Of a stretch of 6,015 nucleotides of DNA, positions 1 through 5,956 are shown in pieces. A program made the position numbers and the translations under genes. The stretch is from an uncultured Planctomycetales bacterium (GTDB taxonomy: Bacteria; Planctomycetota; Planctomycetia; Isosphaerales; Isosphaeraceae), in NCBI GenBank assembly GCA_937907525.1, contig CALCIB010000133.1, forward strand, positions 1-6,015, in the 5' to 3' direction. How positions within the stretch are numbered: position 1 is the first letter of the stretch; every line of letters begins with the position of its first letter. The notes below the pieces were generated by a model, which saw only the letters and a list, made by a program, of their open reading frames with translations, was not told the origin of the DNA and made no database searches.

Positions 1-18
1 GGCTTCCGGTCGCGCCCA

Positions 19-63
19 CCCCTCATCCGGCCTTCGGCCACCTTCTCCCTCAAGGGGAGAAGG
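19..63 (-). repeat. Bipartite hairpin (REP/RIME-like) element downstream of miaE
   Basis: Read on the minus strand, away from the miaE stop, the element has a 9-bp perfect stem (CCTTCTCCC with GGGAGAAGG, 41-63) around a 5-base loop. A 1-base spacer (40) follows, then a 4-bp stem (GGCC/GGCC, 29-39) with a 3-base loop, then the tail GGATGAGGGG (28-19). The same layout recurs at 5828-5879, also directly after a gene end. It resembles from memory the intergenic mosaic palindromes (RIME-like) of rhizobia and other GC-rich bacteria. It lies about 50 bases past the miaE stop, so it may stabilise or end that transcript, but no U-tract follows, so classical intrinsic termination is not shown. Confidence 0.75.
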
Positions 64-113
64 GACGCCCGTCATCGTGCTTTCCCCAGATTTTGGACAG
101 TGTAAGCGTTCGT

Positions 114-737
114 TCAAACCCCGGCGTGCATCCTCGGCCCCGGCGGCTGCGCGGCGAGGATGTCGGCCTCGGCCTCCAGCAGTTCACGCCAACGGGCATC
201 GACGACGTCGCCCGGCAAGACGTGGCCGGCGAGCGTCAGGAAGACGCGGTAGTGACCCAACTCGGACGAGCCCAGGCGGTTGTAGAACCGGGCCAACTCG
301 CGGTCGGTCGTCGAGGCGACGCTCGCCAGGGCCACGAACCGCTCGCAGGAGCGGGCCTCGATCAGCGAGGAGATCAAGAGTCGATCGACAAGCTCCTCGT
401 TGCCCCGGCCCTTGCGGACGAGTTGCCGCAGGGCGTTGGCGTAGGGGTTGCGATGCGTCCGCGCCAGCCGGGCGCCGCGACGCGCCATGATCCGAACGAC
501 CGCCGCCAGGTGCGCGGCCTCGTCGTGGGCCACCGCCGCCAGGGTGGTCGTCCAGACGTCGGGAGCGGCCGGCTCGGGCCAGCGGTTGAGAAGTTCAAGC
601 GCGTTGGCCGCCGCCTTCTTCTCCAGATAGGCGTGGTCGTTGAGAAGCGCCGACGGATCCCGCAACGCCCGCTCGGCCCAGATCGCGGGAGTCCGCGACA
701 AGAGGGGCAATTCCTCGACCGACTCGACCAGGCCCAT
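114..737 (-). CDS. miaE: tRNA-(ms[2]io[6]A)-hydroxylase MiaE
   Basis: A 207-aa ferritin-like di-iron monooxygenase. The family hydroxylates the isopentenyl side chain of 2-methylthio-N6-isopentenyladenosine at position 37 of tRNAs, an O2-dependent cytoplasmic step that follows MiaA and MiaB. The MiaE-type block LEKKAAANALELLNRWP (38-54) carries the likely ligand Glu39. HDEAAH (71-76) gives Glu73 and His76, LIEARSCERF (125-134) gives Glu127, and SSELGH (157-162) gives Glu159 and His162. This is the expected four-carboxylate, two-histidine set with two ExxH motifs, and length is normal for the family. The ATG at 737 is chosen because GGAGGA sits 6 bases upstream and the protein then begins close to the conserved region. 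An ATG at 800 would add an Arg-rich, non-conserved leader. It is transcribed divergently from the isoprenoid operon, whose pathway supplies the group it modifies. Identification is firm; activity is inferred from the family. Confidence 0.93.
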   Translation of the reverse strand: MGLVESVEELPLLSRTPAIWAERALRDPSALLNDHAYLEKKAAANALELLNRWPEPAAPDVWTTTLAAVAHDEAAHLAAVVRIMARRGARLARTHRNPYANALRQLVRKGRGNEELVDRLLISSLIEARSCERFVALASVASTTDRELARFYNRLGSSELGHYRVFLTLAGHVLPGDVVDARWRELLEAEADILAAQPPGPRMHAGV

Positions 738-743
738 CGCGCG

Positions 744-749
744 TCCTCC
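744..749 (-). promoter_or_regulatory. Ribosome binding site of miaE
   Basis: GGAGGA on the minus strand lies 6 bases before the ATG at 737. It is the strongest Shine-Dalgarno match near either candidate start and decides for 737 over the in-frame ATG at 800. Confidence 0.75.
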
Positions 750-845
750 AGGAATTCGAACGGATGCGTGCGGAGCGGTCGGCCCGCGACGTCTCCGCAT
801 CCTCCCCAGACCCGCGCCCGGGCGGCGGTCGAGCCGCGCGATCGG

Positions 846-860
846 CTTTGCCGCGCAAAG
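846..860. promoter_or_regulatory. Perfect 6+3+6 palindrome in the divergent intergenic region
   Basis: CTTTGC-CGC-GCAAAG is a perfect inverted repeat between miaE and ispA, followed on the plus strand by TTTT (861-864). It could be an operator for a dimeric regulator, lying just downstream of the candidate miaE promoter, or a small hairpin. The arms are short for a terminator and no gene ends here. The role is unknown; only the symmetry is certain. Confidence 0.35.
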
Positions 861-873
861 TTTTCAAGGCGGC

Positions 874-902
874 CATGTAGACACGGCGGGGGGGAATGTC
901 AA
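874..902 (-). promoter_or_regulatory. Candidate sigma-70-type promoter for miaE
   Basis: On the minus strand a perfect TTGACA (902-897) is followed, 15 to 17 bases on, by TCTACATG (881-874), which offers only weak -10 matches (TCTACA or TACATG). A start from here would give a leader of roughly 130 bases before miaE, containing the palindrome at 846-860. The -35 is exact but the -10 is poor, so this is a candidate only. Confidence 0.25.
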
Positions 903-1019
903 CAATAGCAGCGTGCGCGGGGAGTTGGGAGGAAGGACTTCTCCAAGGGGGGTCGGCGCGCCAGGCGGGCCGGTCGTCGGAGACTTGCCCGCGGCGGGCG
1001 TCGGTGTGACATCAGCTCC

Positions 1020-1955
1020 ATGACGAGTAGCTCACGAATTTTGGAAGCGGCGGCGCTCGACGATCGCCTCGAGGCGCATCGCCGCCGGGTGGAGGCCGCG
1101 TTGGCCGCGGCGTTGCCGGATCCCGAGGCGGACGGCGGGGGTTGCCCCCGGCGGCTGGCGGAGGCGATGCGGTACGGCGTGCTGGGCGGAGGCAAGCGGC
1201 TGCGGCCGGTCCTCTGCCTGATGGCCGCGGAGGCGTGCGGCGCGTCGTGGGGGGAGGCGGTCGCGCCGGCGGTCGCCCTGGAGTTGGTCCATGCGTATTC
1301 CCTGATTCACGACGACCTGCCGGCGATGGACGACGACGATTTGCGGCGGGGACGGCCGACCTGCCACAAGCGGTTCGACGAGGCGACGGCGATCCTGGCC
1401 GGCGACGGCCTGTTGACGTTGGCGTTCGAGGTGGTCGTCAAGGGAGTCCGCCCCGCGGCCGCGGCCGCCGAGTGCGTCCGGATCCTCGCCGAGGCGGCCG
1501 GCCCCTCGGGCATGGTCGGAGGCCAGATGGCCGACCTTCAGGCCGAGGAGCGTTCCGCCGAGGGGGCCGACGGCTCGGCCGGGGAACTGGAGTCGATCCA
1601 CAGGCGGAAGACCGGGGCGCTTTTGCGGGCGCCGCTGGAGATGGGCGCCGCGGTCGCGGACGCCCCGGCCGAGAAACGCGAGGCGCTGGCGGCCTACGGC
1701 CGCGCGGTGGGCCTGGCGTTCCAGATCGTCGACGACCTGCTCGACGTCGTGGGGGAGGAGTCCAAGATGGGCAAGCGGGTCGGCAAGGACTCGGGCCACG
1801 GCAAGTGGACCTACCCGAGATTCCTGGGCGTCGAGGGGAGCCGGGCGAAGGCCCGGCGGTTGGGGGACGAGGCGGTCGCCGCGCTCGCGCCCCTGGGCGG
1901 CCGCGGCGAGCCTTTGCGCGCGTTGGCCCTGGCTTTATTGGAAAGGGAGTGTTGA
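1020..1955 (+). CDS. ispA: Polyprenyl (probably farnesyl) diphosphate synthase, IspA family
   Basis: A 311-aa trans-prenyltransferase that condenses isopentenyl diphosphate with allylic diphosphates in the cytoplasm. GGGKRLRP (56-63) binds IPP. The first Asp-rich motif is DDLPAMDDDDLRRG (98-111), of the DDx4D type with the two-residue insertion. GQMADL (168-173) and the Lys of HRRKTGALL (194-202) follow, and the second Asp-rich motif is QIVDDLLD (235-242). Tyr93 and Ser94 at positions -5 and -4 before the first Asp match E. coli IspA, favouring a C15 farnesyl product. A geranylgeranyl product cannot be excluded. The ATG at 1020 is the only plausible Met before the conserved core and adds about 12 residues relative to E. 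coli. No Shine-Dalgarno is visible before it, so initiation may be leaderless or weak. It heads the operon, and its TGA overlaps the dxs ATG by one base. Confidence 0.92.
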   Translation: MTSSSRILEAAALDDRLEAHRRRVEAALAAALPDPEADGGGCPRRLAEAMRYGVLGGGKRLRPVLCLMAAEACGASWGEAVAPAVALELVHAYSLIHDDLPAMDDDDLRRGRPTCHKRFDEATAILAGDGLLTLAFEVVVKGVRPAAAAAECVRILAEAAGPSGMVGGQMADLQAEERSAEGADGSAGELESIHRRKTGALLRAPLEMGAAVADAPAEKREALAAYGRAVGLAFQIVDDLLDVVGEESKMGKRVGKDSGHGKWTYPRFLGVEGSRAKARRLGDEAVAALAPLGGRGEPLRALALALLEREC

Positions 1956-3946
1956 TGCAAAGCCCGGATTCGATCCTGTCCCGGATCGCCTCGCCCGCGG
2001 ATCTCAAGGGGTTGACCGACGAGCAGTTGGAACGGCTCGCCGACGAGATGCGCTCCGAGTTGATCGACGTGGTCGGGCGGCGGGCGGCGCACTTCGCCAG
2101 CAACCTGGGCGTCGTCGAGTTGGCGTTGGCCCTGCATCTGACCTTCGACTTCTCCCGCGACCGCCTGATCTGGGACACCGGCCACCAGATCTACCCCCAC
2201 AAGCTGATCACCGGCCGCGCCGCCCGGTTGCACACGATCCGGACCAAGGGGGGCCTGATGGGCTACCCCAACCCGGCGGAGAGCCCCTACGACCTGTTCA
2301 TGACCGGCCACGCCGGCTGCGCCCCCTCCACGGCCCTGGGGCTGAAGCTGGGCGACGAGTTGGCCGGCCGGCCCGACGCGCGGTCGGTGGCGGTCATCGG
2401 CGACGGCGCGTTCCCCTCCGGCATCGTCTTCGAGGCGCTCAACCACGCCGGCGGCGCCGCGAGCAAGCTGTTGGTGGTCCTCAACGACAACAAGATGTCG
2501 ATCTGCCCGCCGGTCGGCGGCTTCGCCAACGCGATGGACCGCGCGCGGATGTCGCCGACCTACTCCGACTGGAACAAGCGGCTCAAGTCGCTCCTGCCCA
2601 CGATCCCCCTGGTGGGGGAGGCGGCCGACCGCTGGCTCCGGCAGGTCAAGGACGCGCTTAAGGCGACGTTCCAAAACGGCATGCTCTTCGAGGAGTTGGG
2701 CTTCACCTACCTGGGCCCCATCGACGGCCACGACCTGAAGGCCCTGCGGTCGTACCTGGAGAAGGTCCAGACGATGCCGGGGCCGGTCCTCTTGCACGTC
2801 CTGACCAACAAGGGCCACGGCTTCGAGCCGGCCGTCAAGGACCCGGTGAAGTTCCACGCGCCCAACCCGTTCAAGCGGGTCGCCGGCGGGCTCGTCCCCT
2901 TGAAGGTCGCCTCGCGCCAGACCTACACCGACGCGGTCGCCGCGGCGCTTCACGACGCCTGCGGCCGCGACCCCAAGGTCGCCGTGCTGACCGCCGCGAT
3001 GTGCGAGGGGAACAAGCTGCAGAAGATCCGCGAGAGCTTCCCCGGGCAGTTCTTCGACGTCGGCATCTGCGAGGGCCACGCCGTCGCCCTGGCCGCCGGC
3101 ATGGCCAAGGCCGGCGCGAAGCCGGTGGTGGACGTCTACAGCACGTTCCTCCAGCGCTCGTTCGACCAGATCTTCCAGGAGGTCGCGCTTCAGAATCAGC
3201 CGGTGGTCTTCTGCCTGGACCGCGCCGGACTGGTCGGCGCCGACGGGCCCACGCACCACGGCTGCTTCGACCTGGCGTACATGCGGATTTTCCCCAACAT
3301 GGTCGTGGCCGCCCCCGGCGACCACCTGGACGTCGCCCCCATGCTCGACTTCGCGCTGGGGTACGACGGCCCGGTCTCCCTGCGCTACCCCCGGGCCAAC
3401 CTGGAGGTCGTGGAGCGCGACCTTCAGCCGATCGAGTTGGGGCGGGCCGAGGTGATCGAGTGGGAGACCGACGGCATGATCATCGCCTGCGGCGCCGTGC
3501 TGGGGGCGTGCGTCCGCGCCGCGGGAGTGCTTCGCGAGCGCCACGGCCTGAACGTGGGAGTCGTCAACGCCCGGTTCGTCAAGCCGCTGGACGGGGCGAC
3601 GATCGGCAAGGCGATCGAGGAGGCGGCGTTCGTCCTGACGGTGGAGGAGGGCTGCCTCAACGGCGGCTTCGGCTCCGCGGTGCTGGAGGCGGCCAACGAG
3701 GCCGGCCTGCCGACGCGGCACGTCGGCCGCGCCGGGCTGCCCGACCGCTTCGTGCTGCACGCGGAGCGCGACGAGCAGCTCGCCGAGGTCGGGTTGGACG
3801 TCGAGGGCCTGGTCGCCAGGGCGCTTGAGTTGGCCCGCGCCGTCGGCTTGGAACCGGCCGAGGCGGTCCCGGCGGCGCTCAACGGCCGCTCCCGACTGGA
3901 GGCCGGCGCCGCGGCGGTGGTCGCCGCGGCGCCGGGCGAGAACTGA
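1955..3946 (+). CDS. dxs: 1-deoxy-D-xylulose-5-phosphate synthase (divergent DXS)
   Basis: A 663-aa thiamine-diphosphate enzyme joining pyruvate and glyceraldehyde 3-phosphate, the first step of the MEP isoprenoid pathway. The N-terminal TPP domain shows His46, DTGHQIYPHKLITGR (74-88), the TPP/Mg motif GDGAFPSG (149-156) with the NDNKMS loop (177-182), and GPIDGHD (254-260). His301 lies in the kFHAPNPF segment. The pyrimidine domain has CEGHAV (372-377) with catalytic Glu373, YSTFLQRSFDQ (395-405), DRAGLVGADGPTHHG (422-436) and SLRYPR (475-480). A transketolase C-terminal domain follows. Oddities: the usual GHSSTS reads GHAGCA (118-123), the usual AEQHAV reads CEGHAV, and an Ala-rich tail of about 30 residues makes it longer than the 620-aa E. 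coli enzyme. Start: ATG overlapping the ispA TGA, with AGGGAG (1944-1949) 5 bases upstream. Operon position supports true DXS rather than a related TPP enzyme. Confidence 0.92.
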   Translation: MQSPDSILSRIASPADLKGLTDEQLERLADEMRSELIDVVGRRAAHFASNLGVVELALALHLTFDFSRDRLIWDTGHQIYPHKLITGRAARLHTIRTKGGLMGYPNPAESPYDLFMTGHAGCAPSTALGLKLGDELAGRPDARSVAVIGDGAFPSGIVFEALNHAGGAASKLLVVLNDNKMSICPPVGGFANAMDRARMSPTYSDWNKRLKSLLPTIPLVGEAADRWLRQVKDALKATFQNGMLFEELGFTYLGPIDGHDLKALRSYLEKVQTMPGPVLLHVLTNKGHGFEPAVKDPVKFHAPNPFKRVAGGLVPLKVASRQTYTDAVAAALHDACGRDPKVAVLTAAMCEGNKLQKIRESFPGQFFDVGICEGHAVALAAGMAKAGAKPVVDVYSTFLQRSFDQIFQEVALQNQPVVFCLDRAGLVGADGPTHHGCFDLAYMRIFPNMVVAAPGDHLDVAPMLDFALGYDGPVSLRYPRANLEVVERDLQPIELGRAEVIEWETDGMIIACGAVLGACVRAAGVLRERHGLNVGVVNARFVKPLDGATIGKAIEEAAFVLTVEEGCLNGGFGSAVLEAANEAGLPTRHVGRAGLPDRFVLHAERDEQLAEVGLDVEGLVARALELARAVGLEPAEAVPAALNGRSRLEAGAAAVVAAAPGEN

Positions 3947-3947
3947 C

Positions 3948-4811
3948 GTGACGCCGCTTCGGCTGATGATCCTGGGCAACGGCTCGCGCGAGGAGGCCCG
4001 CGCCTACGTCGACCGCGTCGACGACGCGGTGCGCGCCTCGCCGGAGTTGGAGCTGGTCGGCGTCGACCTGTCGGTCGGCTCGGACCTGTCGGACTGTCCG
4101 GCCGACGCCGCGGTGGTCGTCGGCGGCGACGGCACGGTGATGCACGCCGTCCGCCGCATGGGGAACCGACCGATCCCGATCATCGGCGTCAACGCCGGCC
4201 GCCTCGGCTTCCTGGCCGATCTGACCCTGGAGACGTTCCTGCTCCACCTGCCCGACCTGGCCACGCGACGATTCACCATCGACAACCTGATGACCATGTC
4301 GGTGACGCTGGCCTCGCCCCGGGGGCCGACCCGCGCCTTCCACGCGCTCAACGACGCCGTCGTCCGCGCCGCGCCGTACTTTCGGATCGTCGAGATCGGC
4401 CTGTCGATCGACGGCGAGAGCGTGATGAACTATCGCGGCGACGGCCTGATCGTGGCGACCCCCGCGGGCTCCACGGCCCACAGCCTCTCCGCCGGCGGGC
4501 CGATCCTGCCCCCCCTGGCGCACATGTTCGTGGTCACGCCGATCTGCGCCCACACCCTGACCCAACGGCCGCTGGTCGACGGCGGCCACAAGACCTACGA
4601 GATGATCCCCAGGGGCGACGGGGTCGCCATGGTCCTGATCGTCGACGGCCAGATCCAGGTGCCGGTCCAGGAGGGGGACCGACTGACGATCCGCCGCGGC
4701 GACGCCCCGTTCCCGATCGTCCGACTCCCCGGCCACAGCTTCTACCACACCCTCCGCGACAAGCTCGGCTGGGGCGCCTACCCCGCCGGCGACCGCGGCC
4801 CCAGGACGTGA
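3948..4811 (+). CDS. nadK: NAD kinase
   Basis: A 287-aa cytoplasmic enzyme that phosphorylates NAD to NADP. GGDGT (59-63) holds the catalytic Asp61, followed by NAGRLGFLAD (82-91), ALNDAVV (133-139), and the substrate-binding stretch from GDGLIVATP (164-172) through GSTAHSLSAGGP (174-185). The ending FYHTLRDKLGWG (265-276) is typical of the family. The usual Asn-Glu of the NE motif is Asn-Asp here (135-136), a conservative change. The start is taken as GTG at 3948, one base after the dxs stop, giving a short lead into the first beta strand. ATG at 3966 is the alternative and would remove six residues. No good Shine-Dalgarno precedes the GTG, so translation probably depends on coupling to dxs. 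NADPH is needed by the MEP reductoisomerase, which fits its place behind dxs. ispA, dxs and nadK neighbour each other in many bacteria, often with tlyA or recN, which are not seen here. Confidence 0.93.
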   Translation: MTPLRLMILGNGSREEARAYVDRVDDAVRASPELELVGVDLSVGSDLSDCPADAAVVVGGDGTVMHAVRRMGNRPIPIIGVNAGRLGFLADLTLETFLLHLPDLATRRFTIDNLMTMSVTLASPRGPTRAFHALNDAVVRAAPYFRIVEIGLSIDGESVMNYRGDGLIVATPAGSTAHSLSAGGPILPPLAHMFVVTPICAHTLTQRPLVDGGHKTYEMIPRGDGVAMVLIVDGQIQVPVQEGDRLTIRRGDAPFPIVRLPGHSFYHTLRDKLGWGAYPAGDRGPRT

Positions 4812-4836
4812 ATTCCCGCCGCCGTCGAAGTATCAT
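4808..4836 (+). promoter_or_regulatory. Weak candidate promoter before the membrane-protein pair
   Basis: TATCAT (4831-4836) resembles a -10 box. Seventeen bases upstream lies GTGAAT (4808-4813), a poor -35 that overlaps the nadK stop. The 75-base nadK-to-gene gap is large compared with the 1-base spacing inside the operon, so a separate promoter is reasonable, but the match is weak. Confidence 0.15.
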
Positions 4837-4877
4837 TGGAGTTCGGGGCTCGACGACCGACCGACCGAATCACGAGC

Positions 4878-4881
4878 GAGG
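4878..4881 (+). promoter_or_regulatory. Ribosome binding site of the first membrane-protein gene
   Basis: GAGG lies 5 bases before the ATG at 4887 and supports that start over an in-frame TTG at 4836, which has no such signal. Confidence 0.6.
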
Positions 4882-4886
4882 CGGCG

Positions 4887-5333
4887 ATGGAGGCGACGAC
4901 ATCCACGACGACGTCGGGGCCGACGAGCATGGTCCTCCGGTCGGTCCCGCCACTGCTCCTCGCCTGCCTGAGTTGCAGCGCGGCGTACTGGACGCTCCGT
5001 TGGGCCTGGTCGGGCGGGAACGCGCCCGTATCGCCCGGCGTCTCGTTCCCCGCCTACGCGGCGTGGCGGACGGCGACCGCGGCGACCGCGGCGTTGGTCT
5101 GCGGGGCGGTCGTCCTCGGGTTGCTCCGCCACTCGTCGACCGAGGACCGCGCCCGCGCCGCCATGTTCATCGGGATGTTCTCGGCGTTCGCCTCGTTCCA
5201 TGCCGAAGGGGTCCTGGACGTGTTCGTCGGCTCCCTGTGCGCGGGGTTCGGCGTGTGGGTCGCGTTTGGGGCCTTCTCGGCGGTTCGTCGGGCTATCGGA
5301 TCGAGCGGGCGGGACGGCGCGGGTGATCGCTAA
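4887..5333 (+). CDS. Small four-helix membrane protein, first of a tandem paralogous pair
   Basis: I do not recognise a named family. The 148-aa product has a Thr-rich N-terminus (1-14) and four probable membrane segments at about 19-41, 62-80, 91-106 and 109-131. A short basic C-terminus follows, suggesting both ends are cytoplasmic (inference from positive-inside). It matches its downstream neighbour along most of its length: SFxxYxAWR (53-61), CGAV (72-75), LR then TEDR (80-88), MF (97-98), FHxE (104-107) and SL (116-117). The polar TEDR sits in the loop between helices 2 and 3, and FHxE at the end of helix 3. The start is ATG 4887, supported by GAGG 5 bases upstream. A TTG at 4836 would add 17 residues of no clear character. 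The gene lies 75 bases after nadK and may be co-transcribed, though the gap permits its own promoter. No catalytic motif or signal-peptide cleavage site is evident. Confidence 0.78.
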   Translation: MEATTSTTTSGPTSMVLRSVPPLLLACLSCSAAYWTLRWAWSGGNAPVSPGVSFPAYAAWRTATAATAALVCGAVVLGLLRHSSTEDRARAAMFIGMFSAFASFHAEGVLDVFVGSLCAGFGVWVAFGAFSAVRRAIGSSGRDGAGDR

Positions 5334-5334
5334 C

Positions 5335-5340
5335 GAGGTG
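5335..5340 (+). promoter_or_regulatory. Ribosome binding site of the second membrane-protein gene
   Basis: GAGGTG begins just after the TAA of the preceding gene and ends 3 bases before the ATG at 5344. It is the only anti-SD match near the candidate starts. The in-frame ATG at 5353 would have a long 12-base spacing, so 5344 is preferred. Confidence 0.5.
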
Positions 5341-5343
5341 GGA

Positions 5344-5799
5344 ATGGGACCGATGGAACCGACGCCGACGCCCGAGCCGACGAACCCGGCCCTTCGGACG
5401 GCCCTGGAACTGCTCGGCGCCAGCCTGGTCTTCGGCGCGATGGGGGGGCTGCTGCATTGGGCGGTCCTGTACGAGGACGTGCCGCGGGACGCCTCGTTCC
5501 TGGGCTACATGGCGTGGCGGTTGACAACCACCGCGGTCGCGGCGGGGACCTGCGGGGCGGTCGCGTATCCGTTCTTGCGTCCCTTGACCGAGGACCGGAT
5601 CTTCGTCGTCCTGATCATCGCGATGTTCGCCGGGATCACCACGTTCCATCGCGAGCGCTTCCTCGTCGAGCTGGCCGCGTTCTCGCTGGGCACGGGGCTG
5701 GCCATGGGCGTCGGCTATCTGCTGCTGGACGGGTCGAGGGATCGCCGCGCCCAATGGGCGCGGAGTCGCTGGACGCGGCGTCGGGGTCGAAAATACTGA
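5344..5799 (+). CDS. Small four-helix membrane protein, second of a tandem paralogous pair
   Basis: This 151-aa paralogue of the gene ending at 5333 has no recognised family. It has a Pro/Thr/Glu-rich N-terminus (4-14) and four probable membrane segments at about 20-43, 60-78, 86-101 and 106-128. It ends in a strongly basic tail (131-151, including RRRGRK) that should be cytoplasmic. Shared positions with its neighbour are SFxxYxAWR (51-59), CGAV (70-73), LR then TEDR (78-85), MF (94-95), FHxE (101-104) and SL (114-115), with about one single-residue gap on each side of helix 3. The start ATG 5344 follows GAGGTG and comes 10 bases after the previous stop. ATG 5353 is an alternative three residues in. 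The two are very probably co-translated, which suggests a heteromeric membrane assembly or recent duplication with divergence (inference). A hairpin element follows the stop by 28 bases. Confidence 0.8.
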   Translation: MGPMEPTPTPEPTNPALRTALELLGASLVFGAMGGLLHWAVLYEDVPRDASFLGYMAWRLTTTAVAAGTCGAVAYPFLRPLTEDRIFVVLIIAMFAGITTFHRERFLVELAAFSLGTGLAMGVGYLLLDGSRDRRAQWARSRWTRRRGRKY

Positions 5800-5827
5800 C
5801 CGTCACGGATTTTGGGGGCCTGAACGG

Positions 5828-5879
5828 GTCTTCCCCCCTCGCGGGGGAAGACAGACCGCGGAGCGGTCAGATGAGGGGG
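5828..5879 (+). repeat. Bipartite hairpin (REP/RIME-like) element downstream of the membrane-protein pair
   Basis: A 10-bp perfect stem (GTCTTCCCCC with GGGGGAAGAC, 5828-5852) around a 5-base loop is followed by a 1-base spacer (5853). Next comes a 6-bp stem (GACCGC/GCGGTC, 5854-5868) with a 3-base loop, then AGATGAGGGGG (5869-5879). Layout, spacing and orientation relative to the upstream gene equal those of the element at 19-63, although the stem sequences differ. No T-run follows the stem, so it may stabilise the mRNA 3' end, be a Rho-independent terminator of poor form, or be a dispersed palindromic repeat. Confidence 0.75.
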
Positions 5880-5956
5880 ACGACGCGCCAGACGACCGTT
5901 GGGATTCGCGAAAGCCCCTCCGGGAAGCCCTGGACGTCGATGGCGTTTGGGCTCGC

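Noticed and set aside
595..876. A 93-codon minus-strand open frame starting in the divergent region and overlapping miaE
   Set aside because: It has no ribosome binding site, is Arg/Gly/Ala-rich, and overlaps the miaE coding region in another frame.
93..908. A 271-codon plus-strand open frame opposite miaE
   Set aside because: It is the antisense shadow of miaE and runs into the divergent control region. The composition is low-complexity and miaE has all its metal ligands on the other strand.
925..947. Imperfect inverted repeat TTGGGAG ... TCTCCAA before ispA
   Set aside because: The arms pair only with a bulge around a short purine-rich loop, there is no T-run, and nothing shows it as an attenuator or riboswitch.
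1142..1954. In-frame upstream extension of dxs by 271 codons through the ispA region
   Set aside because: The extension reads as Arg/Gly-rich out-of-frame ispA sequence. The ATG at 1955 has a good ribosome binding site and begins exactly where DXS homology starts.
1811..3979. A 722-codon open frame on the minus strand opposite dxs
   Set aside because: It is an antisense shadow of dxs produced by high GC and third-position bias. Its translation is low-complexity (rich in V, D, R, G, Q) with no recognisable domain, while the plus strand encodes an unmistakable DXS.
3879..4748. A 289-codon minus-strand open frame opposite nadK
   Set aside because: It is an antisense shadow with repetitive V/D/R/G/H composition; nadK motifs on the plus strand explain the region.
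4857..4868. Three tandem copies of CCGA before the first membrane-protein gene
   Set aside because: Three 4-base units are too few to separate from chance in GC-rich sequence, although they lie in the leader of the gene.
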